Of a DNA stretch of 64,000 nt, positions 17,574 through 31,056 are shown in pieces. The stretch's first letter is position 1; the number at the start of each line of letters is the position of its first letter. The stretch comes from G963677915 sp963677915 (lineage in GTDB: Bacteria > Bacillota > Clostridia > Lachnospirales > Vallitaleaceae), in contig CAXXGE010000008.1 in NCBI GenBank assembly GCA_963677915.2, forward strand, positions 1-64,000, in the 5' to 3' direction. The notes under the pieces are model-generated. The model had not been told where the DNA came from. It searched no databases and saw nothing but the letters and a program-made list of their open reading frames with translations. A program made the translations under genes and the position numbers.

Positions 17574-18118
17574 TATTCCTCCTCCTCCTCTTCCTCAGGT
17601 ACATATTCAAAAGCTAAATTCAGGTTGGTTTTTTCCTCAAGGTAGTTGCACAGCCCTTCAAAGTGGTAGTTGGTCTCGGAGCCGTAGATGGTCATTCGAC
17701 TGTCATCGTGTTCCACAATAATATCGTAGGAACTGGCTTTTTCTATTTCGCTTGCCGTCTTGTGGGTGTTGATCATATCCAGTTCAAGCTCGATCTGAAG
17801 CATATAGTTCTGCAGGTGACCCTTGAGGATGCTGTGTTCTGTCTCGAAACGGATATGGTTCATCGCGTTGTGCTTCAAGCGGCTGTAGTACACCCTGAAG
17901 ATGGCGTATTTTTTAAGCGCCACAAGATACAGCACCGTTGACAGCGTACAGCCGATCGCCGCCTCGGCGATTGCAACGTCGGGTGCCTGGTAGAACAGGT
18001 ATGCCAATGAACACAGCAAAGAGAAGACGGCCAGATACAGGACGGCGTGCCTTAAGATAGCTGTCTGAACGGCAGCTATGGCCATAATGATCATCAGGAT
18101 GAAAACGATGTTAAGCAT
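17573..18118 (-). CDS. DUF4040 (MbhD-like) subunit with long hydrophilic tail
   Basis: 181 residues. The first 75 form the DUF4040/MbhD domain: three helices with APDVAIAEAAIGCTLSTVLYL, the MrpA C-terminal motif with its conserved acidic residue. A charged, mostly soluble extension of roughly 105 residues follows, rich in His, Glu and Asn, and ends in a run of seven Glu after VPE. Typical MbhD proteins are about 90-100 residues. The start at 18118 has AAGGAG seven bases upstream. The extension may be a cytoplasmic regulatory or docking element. Confidence 0.8.
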   Translation of the reverse strand: MLNIVFILMIIMAIAAVQTAILRHAVLYLAVFSLLCSLAYLFYQAPDVAIAEAAIGCTLSTVLYLVALKKYAIFRVYYSRLKHNAMNHIRFETEHSILKGHLQNYMLQIELELDMINTHKTASEIEKASSYDIIVEHDDSRMTIYGSETNYHFEGLCNYLEEKTNLNLAFEYVPEEEEEEE

Positions 18119-18122
18119 GCAA

Positions 18123-18428
18123 TCACTCCTTGCGATGGCTGTAGCCGCTGGTGAAAGCGCCACGAATGATAATGTGGTTGGCTATTGGGTTGAGCAGAAC
18201 GGTAAACAACAGAATGATGCCCAGTTTCAGTGAGAAAAGCGACAGACCACGGTAGATCATCATGCCAAGGACACACAGGATGAAACCGGCAGTATCGATG
18301 ACCGACACGATGCCAATCCTGGCATAGAAATCCGTGTATCTAAAGAAACCGGCGATGCCGATAAATATCAATAGAAAACCAAAGCCGATGATGATATAGC
18401 CTATGAGCTCGTTAAGCGGCAGGTTCAT
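18123..18428 (-). CDS. mrpG: MrpG/MnhG antiporter subunit
   Basis: 101 residues, three helices, with GIAGFFRYTDFYARIGIVSVIDTAG, the MnhG/PhaG pattern (the usual FPDxYtRLHAasKaDTLG). The ATG overlaps the mrpF stop (TAATG). A basic tail (GYSHRKE) ends the protein four bases before the next start. Confidence 0.9.
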   Translation of the reverse strand: MNLPLNELIGYIIIGFGFLLIFIGIAGFFRYTDFYARIGIVSVIDTAGFILCVLGMMIYRGLSLFSLKLGIILLFTVLLNPIANHIIIRGAFTSGYSHRKE

Positions 18429-18679
18429 TATATCTTCCCCTTTCCCTGGACGAATCTGGAGATGAAAACGATGCCTATGAAACCCAGAAGGGCATAGACG
18501 ATGGCGATGTCAATCAAATAGGAACGTTCGGAAAAATCGGCATAAAGCAAAATAGACAGGATGATCATGGTCGACAGAAGGTTGAAACCGAGTATCCTGT
18601 CCCAGACCGTTGGGCCCTGAATGACCTTGATCATGATCAGCCCTGCAGCTGCCAGCATAAGATAGACAAATACAATCAT
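18428..18679 (-). CDS. mrpF: MrpF/MnhF antiporter subunit
   Basis: 83 residues, three helices, with IQGPTVWDRILGFNLLST, the MnhF signature GPT..DR. The internal start at 18679 is used because it overlaps the mrpE stop codon (TGATG) and gives the normal family length; the longer frame would lie inside mrpE. Confidence 0.92.
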   Translation of the reverse strand: MIVFVYLMLAAAGLIMIKVIQGPTVWDRILGFNLLSTMIILSILLYADFSERSYLIDIAIVYALLGFIGIVFISRFVQGKGKI

Positions 18680-19176
18680 CAGTCGGCCTCCCCTCGTGTC
18701 AGCGCTTTTTCGAAGGAACCTTGAATGGCAGCTGCCTGCTGTTCGGGATCCTCGGTTGACGGTGTCAGCCACAAGACGGTCAGTTCCGTGTCCGACTTGT
18801 CAATCGTCACCGTGCCGGGTGTCATTGTAATGGCATTTGATACCAGGCATTGATGCCATGGATTGGTTACTTTTGTATGTATTTTGACGACTTCCGGCTT
18901 CAGAGTACCGGTCATCATCGCTTTGATCAGTTGGAAGGTGGCTGAATAGATGTCCATTAAAAGATGGAACAGAAATGGTATACTCTTATTCAACGGGAGA
19001 TGGTAGTGATCCAGGTCGAAACTCTGGAAAAAAAGAAAATGTGAGGCTAAAATTGTAACAACCGAAGCCAAGGTACCGCTCGCGATGACAGGTACCGAAA
19101 AACGCTCGTGCAACAGACACCATATAAAAATAAAGATGAAAAAAAGTTTCCAGTACATTTTTACTATCCGCAGCAT
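18679..19176 (-). CDS. mrpE: MrpE/MnhE antiporter subunit
   Basis: 165 residues with two N-terminal helices and a cytoplasmic domain containing TNPWHQCLVSNAITMTPGTV, the MnhE motif (lans.TLtPGTltv). The start MLRIVKMYWK is preceded by GAGGTG. It is the first gene of a ten-gene operon in the order E-F-G-DUF4040-MbhE-B-C-D-D-D. A two-component system starts 105 bases away on the other strand. Confidence 0.92.
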   Translation of the reverse strand: MLRIVKMYWKLFFIFIFIWCLLHERFSVPVIASGTLASVVTILASHFLFFQSFDLDHYHLPLNKSIPFLFHLLMDIYSATFQLIKAMMTGTLKPEVVKIHTKVTNPWHQCLVSNAITMTPGTVTIDKSDTELTVLWLTPSTEDPEQQAAAIQGSFEKALTRGEAD

Positions 19177-19281
19177 AAAAACACCTCGCCCCACTATTTG
19201 TGCTTGTTGCTTTAATTTTAGCAAATCCGACATGATATTGCCATATTATTTTGATATACTCAAAACCAGGAGGACGACGCT
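19177..19281. promoter_or_regulatory. Divergent promoter region, Mrp operon and two-component system
   Basis: The only gap between the two oppositely directed operons. For the plus strand an extended -10 (TGATATACT) ends at 19260. The minus-strand promoter is not clear. Confidence 0.45.
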
Positions 19282-19986
19282 ATGTACAACATCCATATAC
19301 TTTTGGCAGAGGACGAAGAGAGGCTGCGAAAGCTCGTAGCTAAATATTTGAATATGGAAGGATACATTGTCCATGAAGCGGATGATGGAAGCAAGGCCAT
19401 CGCCGTCTTTGACGAGCAGCCAATCGATCTTGCCATCCTGGATGTGATGATGCCGGAGCGGGACGGTTTTGAAGTATGCAATGAGATAAGAAAGACCAGT
19501 GATATACCGGTCATATTCCTGACGGCAAGATCCGATGAGGAAGACAGGATCAAAGGCTTTACAAAAGGTGCGGATGATTATGTAACGAAGCCATTCAGCA
19601 CCAGGGAACTGATGGCCAGGGTCAAGGCCATTCTTAAGCGCACGGGGAAATCCGCTGCTTCAGAAGCCATTGAATTCGGCAATGTGTTTGTCGATACAGA
19701 TGCCAGAAGGGTGCTGGTGGGCGGTATAGAAGAGAACCTAAGTCCAAAGGAATACGATTTCCTGCTTTTTCTATACGACAATCATGACCGCGCTTTGTCA
19801 AGAGAACAGATTCTGGACAGAGTCTGGGGATACGATTACTTTGGCGATGACCGGGTTGTGGATACTGTGGTGAAACGTCTCAGGAAAAAGCTCGATACCG
19901 ATGGAGAACGGATTCAGACCGTGCGAGGCGTCGGTTACAGGTTTGATATAGCCAATGGGCGAAGCGGGGAGAGTGCCAACGAATGA
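19282..19986 (+). CDS. OmpR/PhoB-family response regulator
   Basis: 234 residues: receiver domain (1-115) with phospho-acceptor Asp54 in AILDVMMPERDGF, acidic pocket EDE at 10-12, and the KP switch in DYVTKPFS, then a winged-helix DNA-binding domain ending TVRGVGYRF. AGGAGG lies at the expected distance before the ATG. Its stop overlaps the start of the kinase. Location opposite the Mrp operon makes that operon a plausible target, which is inference only. Confidence 0.95.
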   Translation: MYNIHILLAEDEERLRKLVAKYLNMEGYIVHEADDGSKAIAVFDEQPIDLAILDVMMPERDGFEVCNEIRKTSDIPVIFLTARSDEEDRIKGFTKGADDYVTKPFSTRELMARVKAILKRTGKSAASEAIEFGNVFVDTDARRVLVGGIEENLSPKEYDFLLFLYDNHDRALSREQILDRVWGYDYFGDDRVVDTVVKRLRKKLDTDGERIQTVRGVGYRFDIANGRSGESANE

Positions 19987-21368
19987 AAACAATCAGAATG
20001 AAGTTCTTCAGCTACTTCCTCGTGCTGGTACTCGTTTTGGTGGCAGTGTTTTACCTGGGTATCCAGCTCTTCTTTGAAGACTACTACTATCATAGCAAAG
20101 TTAGGGGGATGCAGCAGACAGCATCTACAATCGAAACCATATATTCAACGGTGGATAGTCCTCTTGACAGACTTTCACAGCTGGAAGTACTTGGGATGGG
20201 CTTTGAAGGGAAAATCAGCATCATCGACGAGAACGTCAGCATCACCATCGCAGACGACTATGCTCTCAACTATGCCAATGGTACCATTATCAAAACCCTC
20301 GCATACAGGGACGGGAAGGCTTTCATATTTGAAACAAACTTTCCGGTGAAAGGTTCCCAGTGGCTGATCTACTCTGAAACTTTGAATGACGGGAAAATTG
20401 CCGCTCTTCAGATCCCGGTCATTGCAATCGATAAGTCGATTGCCTATATTGAAAGATTCACGCTGTATTTAGGCGGGATTGCTGTCTTGCTTGCCCTCTT
20501 CGGCGCTTTCATAGCGTCAGGCAATGTAACGAAGCCAATCAAGAGGCTGAATCAGCTGGCGAACGATTTGGGCCGACTGGATTTCAGCGCCAAATACGAA
20601 GGCAGCAGACAGGATGAGATCGGGCAGCTTGGCAAAACTTTCAATTACCTGTCGTCAGAGCTGCAAAAAGCTTTTGCTGACCTTCAAAAGGAACTCGCCA
20701 AGGAAAAGCAGCTGGATCGGCTCAGGAAACAGTTTGTCGCCCAGGTATCCCACGAACTGCAGACACCTCTATCCATTATCAACGGATACGTGGAGGCGCT
20801 TCAGGACGGCATTGTCGATTCGGACCAGGAAACGGAGGAATACTATCAGGTCATTCGTGATGAAAGCGGGAAAATGAGCAGGATGATCAAAGAACTGCTG
20901 GAACTCTCGGAACTCGAGGCGGGCACCTTCAAAATGGCAAAGGAATCCTTCGATCTGACAGATTCCCTCAGAGACATGTTCCAGAGATATGAGCTGGCAG
21001 TAAGGCATGAGGACGTTGAACTGAGCCTGGTTATACATCCTGAAAAAATGCTATACACGGGTGACGAAGGGAAGCTGATGCAGGCGATCGCAAACATCGT
21101 CAATAACGGCATCAAGCATGCGCCTCCTGGAGGGCAAGTGACCCTTGAGCTGCTGGATCGTATACTGACTGTGGAAAACGACGGAGAGCCAATCGATGAA
21201 AAAGACTTGCCATGGATATGGGATAGTTTCTACAAGGGTAAAAACGGAACCAAAAAAAGCGGCACAGGGCTCGGACTGGCCATTGCAGCAGGCATTTTCA
21301 AGCATCACAATATCGATTTTTCAGCAGAGAATACTGAGTCAGGTGTGAGGTTTACTTTATCATTTTAA
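19983..21368 (+). CDS. Sensor histidine kinase
   Basis: 461 residues: TM1 (8-30), extracytoplasmic sensor domain (31-160), TM2 (161-179), HAMP (180-232), HisKA with phosphorylated His257 in QVSHELQTPLSIINGY, and HATPase with N-box IVNNGIKHAPPGG and G-box GTGLGLAIA. It overlaps the response-regulator gene by four bases and acts with it. The signal is not deducible. Confidence 0.95.
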   Translation: MKTIRMKFFSYFLVLVLVLVAVFYLGIQLFFEDYYYHSKVRGMQQTASTIETIYSTVDSPLDRLSQLEVLGMGFEGKISIIDENVSITIADDYALNYANGTIIKTLAYRDGKAFIFETNFPVKGSQWLIYSETLNDGKIAALQIPVIAIDKSIAYIERFTLYLGGIAVLLALFGAFIASGNVTKPIKRLNQLANDLGRLDFSAKYEGSRQDEIGQLGKTFNYLSSELQKAFADLQKELAKEKQLDRLRKQFVAQVSHELQTPLSIINGYVEALQDGIVDSDQETEEYYQVIRDESGKMSRMIKELLELSELEAGTFKMAKESFDLTDSLRDMFQRYELAVRHEDVELSLVIHPEKMLYTGDEGKLMQAIANIVNNGIKHAPPGGQVTLELLDRILTVENDGEPIDEKDLPWIWDSFYKGKNGTKKSGTGLGLAIAAGIFKHHNIDFSAENTESGVRFTLSF

Positions 21369-21422
21369 TATATACTCGAATATGATATAATGGTACCAAA
21401 TAACTATTCGAGAGGCGGAACA

Positions 21423-22876
21423 ATGGAAAATAAACCTTTGAAAGTATTATTTGTCACACCTGAAATAGTGCCCTATAAGGCTACAGGTGGACTGGCAGAT
21501 GTTGGAGAGGCATTGCCACCGGCTTTGATGCAGGAAGGCGTCGAGGCCGTTAGAGTCATGCCCAAATATAAAGGAATAGAGCAGTCGTACGACTTGGATA
21601 GGGAATTCAGTTTCATAGTTGAAGCAGGCGGCAGAGCCAATGTCGTCACAATCTATTCGCTTGTCGATAGCGGCGTGTTGACCCTGTTCATTGGCAGCGA
21701 GAACCACTTCGAACGTGATGGCGTCTATGGCTATGATGATGACGGCGTTCGTTTTGGACTTTTCTGCAAAGCGGTCGTTGAAATGCTGATGTATCTTGAT
21801 TTCAAACCGGATATCGTTCATCTGAACGACTGGCAGACGGCGCTGATCGGTCTGATTCTCAAAGAAGAATTCCAAGAAATCGATTTTTACAAGGATATCA
21901 AGATTGTCTATACGATTCATAACCTCCAGTACCAAGGAGTTTTCGACAGAAGCATGCTCAACGCTCTGAATTTCTCGGATGAGCATTTCAATATTGAAGC
22001 AATAGAATACTATGGCAAGGTCTGCTTCATGAAGGCAGGCATTGTTTACGCCGACCTTGTCACAACGGTCAGCAGGACCTATTCCCAGGAGATACAGACA
22101 CAATGGTACGGCTATGGCCTTGATGGGCTGCTGCGCAAATTCAGCGACAAAATCACGGGTATCGTCAACGGTATCTACTACGACAAGTACAATCCGTCAA
22201 CGGATGAGGCGCTTCTGCTGAATTTCGACGAGGATAATTTCAGAGACCTGAGGCCCCGTCATAAGGCGATGGTTCAGGAAAGTGTTGGGCTTCCTGTCCG
22301 CGATGTCCCGATGTTCGGTGTCGTTACACGTCTAGCTGAACAAAAAGGGATCGACCTGATTATCCAGGCGATGAGCAGCTGCTTAACGAAGATGTTCAGT
22401 TCCTTATTCTGGGATCGGGAGACCATTATTTTGAGAGAAGGCTTCAGGAGCTTGAGCAGGCATATCCTGACAAGGTGAAGGTCATTATCCAGTTCAACAT
22501 GAACGTTGCCAGACAGATCTACGGCGCAAGCGACATGTTCCTGATGCCGTCGCTGTTTGAACCATGCGGACTCTCCCAGCTCTACAGCCTGAGATACGGA
22601 TCGGTTCCGATCGTTAGAAAAACAGGCGGGCTCGTGGATACAATCAGAAATATGACGGAGCATCCCGATGACGGAACAGGTTTCTCCTTTAAGAATTACA
22701 ATTCAGAGGAATTCCTGCAGGCAATCCACCATGCCATCAACACTTACTATGACAGGGATAGATGGCAGAACCTGGTTGAGCGGTGCATGAGACAAAGATT
22801 TTCGTGGCAGTCATCTGCCAAAGTCTATATAGAGAATTATCAACGCATAATGCAGGATAAGGAACGGACAACATGA
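21423..22876 (+). pseudogene. glgA: Glycogen synthase, frameshifted
   Basis: Transfers glucose from ADP-glucose to growing glycogen. The first frame (21423 to about 22370) gives the GT5 N-terminal domain (VLFVTPEIVPYKATGGLADV) and DIVHLNDWQTAL. The second, to 22876, gives FLILGSGDHYFERRLQEL, PSLFEPCGLSQLYSLRYGS and VRKTGGLVDTI of the C-terminal domain. The break is at about 22370: GCGATGAGCAG probably derives from GCGATGGATGAGCAG by loss of a 4-base repeat, which would restore IIQAMDEQLLNEDVQFL. The joined length of about 484 residues is normal. The active-site KxGGL reads KATGGL here, with the Lys displaced by one. No other glg genes are nearby. Confidence 0.85.
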
Positions 22877-24021
22877 AGGATGAGAAGCGAAACAACCTGC
22901 CTATGTACCTTTTGCTGGTGACGGTTATAATCGTTGTGGTTTATGTACTCTTTATCAAACCCAACTATTATTTGATCAATGGCGGCGACGTATTTCTTGA
23001 GCCTGTCATGTCGAAAAAACTATCACCAGTTAAAGGGGAGACTGTTTTTGCCCAAGGAGATTCCGTCTACATATGCAGAAGAGACGGACTCGAGAAGCTG
23101 GATACGGCAGGGGAAAGCATTTGGAACAAATCGTTTTATATGGACCAGCCTCAGCTTCTGGCCAATGACAACTATCTAGCAACTGTGGGCATCAACGCCC
23201 AGGAAGCATATATCTTCAACAATGATGGTCTGACAGGCCAAGTGAAAGTTGAATATCCTATCATTCTAGCCGGTTTGAGCGAAACCGGCTATTTGGTGTT
23301 GGTGGAAGAAAACAGCGACAGCCATCAAATCGAAATCTTCAATTGGAACGGGGAAAAAGCGGTGCAGCGAAAAACCCGTTTCGATTCAGATGGCTATCCT
23401 GTAGGTGTGGCAATCAGTCCCGATTCAACCAGAATGGTTTTAAGCTATGCTTATTTTGGTGAAAACATGTTGCAGACAAGGCTGTCGTTTTTGAATTTCA
23501 GCGATGCGGGCGAAACTTATGAGGATAGAATCGTGGGCGGTTTCTCCTTTGAAAACAGCCTGTCACCTTCAATCAGGTTCTTAAATGACAACGATATTGT
23601 CGTTATAAGCGATAACCGGCTGGATTTCTATTCGTTCAATAACATACCGTCCCAGCTGAATACGGTCGAGATATCAGATAGAATAGAATGCTATGATGTT
23701 TTTGGCGGAAACCTGACGGTACGGTTCGGCAGCAACATGGAGCCTTCTGCAAATTCCATGGCGGAGTCCATTGTGACATTCAACAGCAATGGAGAAGTGG
23801 TGAAACAGAATGAAACCGCTGCCCAAACCACTGCCATTGTCGGCAGCGGAGAGGTCGGGTACCATCTGGCGACCGGAAAAGTGGAGAAATACAGTTCGGG
23901 CAAGAAAATATGGGAAGCTCAGCTCCATCAAGATCCGTTGGGACTGTTTGAGCTGAGTGACAGCAGGTATCTCATCGTTTTTAGACAAAGCTATGATATC
24001 TATAGAATAAAGGACATCTAG
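22873..24021 (+). CDS. DUF5711-like membrane-anchored beta-propeller protein
   Basis: 382 residues with one N-terminal helix (about 12-28) and an extracellular region of repeated beta segments resembling a propeller (for example DSVYICRRDGLEKLDTAGES, and VAISPDSTRMVLSYA). This matches the layout of Firmicute DUF5711 proteins. The start overlaps the glgA stop (ATGA). No enzymatic motif is visible. Confidence 0.65.
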   Translation: MKDEKRNNLPMYLLLVTVIIVVVYVLFIKPNYYLINGGDVFLEPVMSKKLSPVKGETVFAQGDSVYICRRDGLEKLDTAGESIWNKSFYMDQPQLLANDNYLATVGINAQEAYIFNNDGLTGQVKVEYPIILAGLSETGYLVLVEENSDSHQIEIFNWNGEKAVQRKTRFDSDGYPVGVAISPDSTRMVLSYAYFGENMLQTRLSFLNFSDAGETYEDRIVGGFSFENSLSPSIRFLNDNDIVVISDNRLDFYSFNNIPSQLNTVEISDRIECYDVFGGNLTVRFGSNMEPSANSMAESIVTFNSNGEVVKQNETAAQTTAIVGSGEVGYHLATGKVEKYSSGKKIWEAQLHQDPLGLFELSDSRYLIVFRQSYDIYRIKDI

Positions 24022-24052
24022 CATAGCGTACTGCATTATAAGGGGGCCGAAT

Positions 24053-24748
24053 TTGAATAAACTTGACATGATTGTACTGGCAATCCTACTGATTGCGTTC
24101 ATTATGGGATTTTCAAAAGGCTTCCTTAGGACGCTTTTGGAGCTTGTTGCTTTTTTTGTCGCAGCCGCAATAGCTCTCTATATATCACCGCAAATAAGCG
24201 ATGCCATCATCGACAATACTGGTCTTAACGAGATGATTAGTGAAATATCCCAGAATCTGCTGGATGTTGATGAAATGCCCTGGGAGTCTATGGATGCATT
24301 GGATGAACAACTGGATATCCTAAGCAGCATTGAAATGCCTGATCTGATAAAAGAACAGCTGCTTGACAACAACAATGCCAAAGTCTATGAACTGCTTGAT
24401 GTTGACAATGTCGGGGATTATATCGGAGAATTCCTTGCAGTCATGGCGATCAATGTCCTTTCTTACATATTTGTATTCATACTGGCCATGCTTGTTCTGC
24501 AGATGATTATCAATATCCTGGATCTTGCCAGTCACATCCCAGTCATCCATGAACTGAACAAACTTGCGGGAGGAGGTCTTGGACTGTTGCTAGGCCTTGC
24601 GATTATCTGGACAGGCTTTGCTGTCTATATTTCTATCCTCTCTTTACAGTCACTGGATACATTCACAGCATTGTTAGAGACATCGACATTCGCAAAGTTT
24701 CTATATACTGTCAATCCACTCATGCGCTACATGACAAGAATAGCGTAA
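24053..24748 (+). CDS. CvpA-family membrane protein
   Basis: 231 residues with four helices. The N-terminus MNKLDMIVLAILLIAFIMGF followed by SKGFLRTLLELVAFFVAAAI is the CvpA (colicin V production) pattern, and a late helix has GGGLGLLLGLAIIW. A non-conserved acidic loop (residues 60-115) lies between helices 2 and 3. The start is TTG with AAGGGGG upstream. It is the last gene before the rRNA operon. Confidence 0.8.
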   Translation: MNKLDMIVLAILLIAFIMGFSKGFLRTLLELVAFFVAAAIALYISPQISDAIIDNTGLNEMISEISQNLLDVDEMPWESMDALDEQLDILSSIEMPDLIKEQLLDNNNAKVYELLDVDNVGDYIGEFLAVMAINVLSYIFVFILAMLVLQMIINILDLASHIPVIHELNKLAGGGLGLLLGLAIIWTGFAVYISILSLQSLDTFTALLETSTFAKFLYTVNPLMRYMTRIA

Positions 24749-24767
24749 GCAGTGCCACGGGGTCAGA

Positions 24768-24822
24768 CCTTTTGGCACCGATGCCAGAGGGACGGACCTT
24801 TTTGGCACAGGTGCCCAAAAAA
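24768..24822. repeat. REP-like paired hairpins before the rRNA operon
   Basis: Two similar units in tandem: GGTCAGACCTTTTGGCACC and GACGGACCTTTTTGGCAC, each followed by a small GGCA/TGCC hairpin. The second hairpin is flanked by T and A runs. The pattern resembles REP palindromes seen near RAYT genes elsewhere. Confidence 0.35.
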
Positions 24823-24885
24823 CGGTGCTTTTCGAGGCCTTTTCTAGGCCGTTGGAAAATAAAGTAAAAACTTTTAAATTTAGGG

Positions 24886-24914
24886 TTGACTTCCCAAAGT
24901 GGTGGTGATATAAT
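24886..24914 (+). promoter_or_regulatory. rRNA operon promoter
   Basis: TTGACT, 17 bases, TATAAT: near-consensus and at optimal spacing. The leader to 25121 has no gene and contains short stems, probably for rRNA processing. Confidence 0.85.
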
Positions 24915-25121
24915 TCTCTTCGTTGCCCCGCTGAAAAGCGAGGGAAGCGAAAGGCTCTGAGGCCAGTGAAATCAAGGGTTTGAGAGCGATGGACAATGAA
25001 AACTGAACAGTGAACCAAGTACAAAGAATGCTCCGTATTTTCGCTGAATAGTGAAAAACGGTAAATTCAAAACTCGTACAATTCCAGTAATAAAAAAGAC
25101 CAGAGTTTTAATGAACGAGAT

Positions 25122-26659
<1,538 letters not shown>

Positions 26660-26822
26660 AAAAGACCTTGAGCAATTAAGCAAGAGGTTAAAAAGAGCCG
26701 GCATCTGGAAGCCGGCGATGGAAGTACGAGGAAAAGCAAGTTTTTGCTGAAAAGCAAGAACTCGCGACTTGGTTCACTGTTGAGTTTTCTTTGCAACTAA
26801 ATAAAGCATTGGAAGCGAAAGC

Positions 26823-26942
26823 TTTCGGTGGCGATGCGTCAAGTGGAAACACCCGTTCCCATACCGAACACGATGGTTAAGCACTTGACGGCCGATGGTA
26901 CTTGGCTGGAGACGGCCCGGGAGAGTAGGTGGCTGCCGAATT
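26823..26942 (+). rRNA. rrf: 5S ribosomal RNA
   Basis: About 120 nt with closing stem TTCGGTGGC/GCTGCCGAA, the CCCGTTCCCATACCGAACAC block and GGGAGAGTAGGT. It lies between 16S and 23S. No 5S was found after the 23S gene. Confidence 0.93.
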
Positions 26943-26990
26943 TTAAAAAAATAACACCACGGACTGCCGACAGGCGGGATGAAGTGGCGG

Positions 26991-27064
<74 letters not shown>

Positions 27065-27116
27065 TTAAGAGGAGACAAGAGATTGTTTCCTTTGACAAGT
27101 AAAGAGAGAAAAACCC

Positions 27117-27189
27117 GGGGGTATAGCTCAGTTGGGAGAGCACCTGCCTTGCAAGCAGGGGGTCATGAGTTCGAATCTCATTATCTCCA
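27117..27189 (+). tRNA. tRNA-Ala (TGC)
   Basis: Acceptor GGGGGTA/TATCTCC (with G-U pairs), anticodon loop CTTGCAA, T-arm AGTTCGAATCT. It follows tRNA-Ile in the spacer before 23S. Confidence 0.96.
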
Positions 27190-27481
27190 TTCCGCGTTAA
27201 CTATCTTCGATAGTTATACGCTTCCGAATGACTGGACAGATGTTCATCATCGGGACCTGCACAATGAAAACTGCATAATGTAGAAATATCTTCAAAAATG
27301 TATGTACATTGCTGTAACGCAAGTTATGGTAAATAAAATACAACCAAGAAGCATAACCTATATCGAGAAAAGAAAAACGAGTAACAAACGTTCATGGACG
27401 ACATGGACGCGTAGAATACTACATTTCAACTCTCAAGCGAAAGAAAAGCAAGAGCCGTGAGCCTGTAAGGGGCGAACGAAA

Positions 27482-30544
<3,063 letters not shown>

Positions 30545-30708
30545 AAAGCTCAAGCGATTTTGAGCTTGAGGGTTGAAATGTGAGATTGTACGGTTACTCT
30601 CTCGAAAGGTTTGCTTGTGAAAATAAGATATTGATAAGGCTCAGTGGATTTAATAGATCTATCTGGGCCGCAATGTTCATATGGCCCATTGGGTCATTGT
30701 ATTATCAA
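30545..30708 (+). other. Post-23S spacer with hairpins
   Basis: CTCAAGC/GCTTGAG forms a hairpin right after 23S, and GGGCC/GGCCC pairs at 30665-30686. A fragment AAGGCTCAGTGG at 30636 resembles the 5' end of tRNA-Asp. No 5S rRNA or gene is present. Confidence 0.5.
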
Positions 30709-30806
30709 GGCCCAGTGGCTCAGTTCTAGTAAAATCCTTAAGATTTTACGTGGAGCGAAGTTATTCGAAAGAATAACGCACGCGACCCTACGTCTGAGAC
30801 ACGGCC
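30709..30806 (+). repeat. tRNA-linked structured element, unit 1 (Asp type)
   Basis: The first 17 nt of tRNA-Asp (GGCCCAGTGGCTCAGTT), cut in the D-loop, are joined to a structured core. Hairpin A is GTAAAATC/GATTTTAC (30729-30749). Then come GTG and GAGCGAA, hairpin B GTTATTC-GAAA-GAATAAC (30760-30777), and GCACGCGA. The downstream CTGAG and GGCC can pair with the tRNA fragment (CTCAG, GGCC). Confidence 0.75.
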
Positions 30807-30817
30807 AATACTATTAA

Positions 30818-30891
30818 GGCCCAGTGGCTCAGTTGGTTAGAGCGCCGCCCTGTCACGGCGGAGGTCGAGGGTTCGAGTCCCTTCTGGGTCG
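30818..30891 (+). tRNA. tRNA-Asp (GTC)
   Basis: Acceptor GGCCCAG/CTGGGTC, anticodon loop CTGTCAC, T-arm GGTTCGAGTCC. Complete copy directly after structured unit 1, which begins with the same 17 nt. CCA is not encoded. Confidence 0.97.
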
Positions 30892-30924
30892 CTGAAGCGA
30901 AAGCTTCATAACTATTTATCTCCC

Positions 30925-30997
30925 GGGCGCATAGCTCAGCTGGGAGAGCACCTGCCTTACAAGCAGGGGGTCACAGGTTCGAGCCCTGTTGCGCCCA
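30925..30997 (+). tRNA. tRNA-Val (TAC)
   Basis: Acceptor GGGCGCA/TGCGCCC, anticodon loop CTTACAA, T-arm GGTTCGAGCCC. Confidence 0.97.
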
Positions 30998-31056
30998 CTT
31001 GATTCTTTCTGAATCAGTGGTATAATAAATAAGCCACTAAAATTATATGTATATAC

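Noticed and set aside
21447..22103. 218-residue minus-strand open frame in glgA
   Set aside because: Antisense shadow of the glycogen synthase N-terminal domain.
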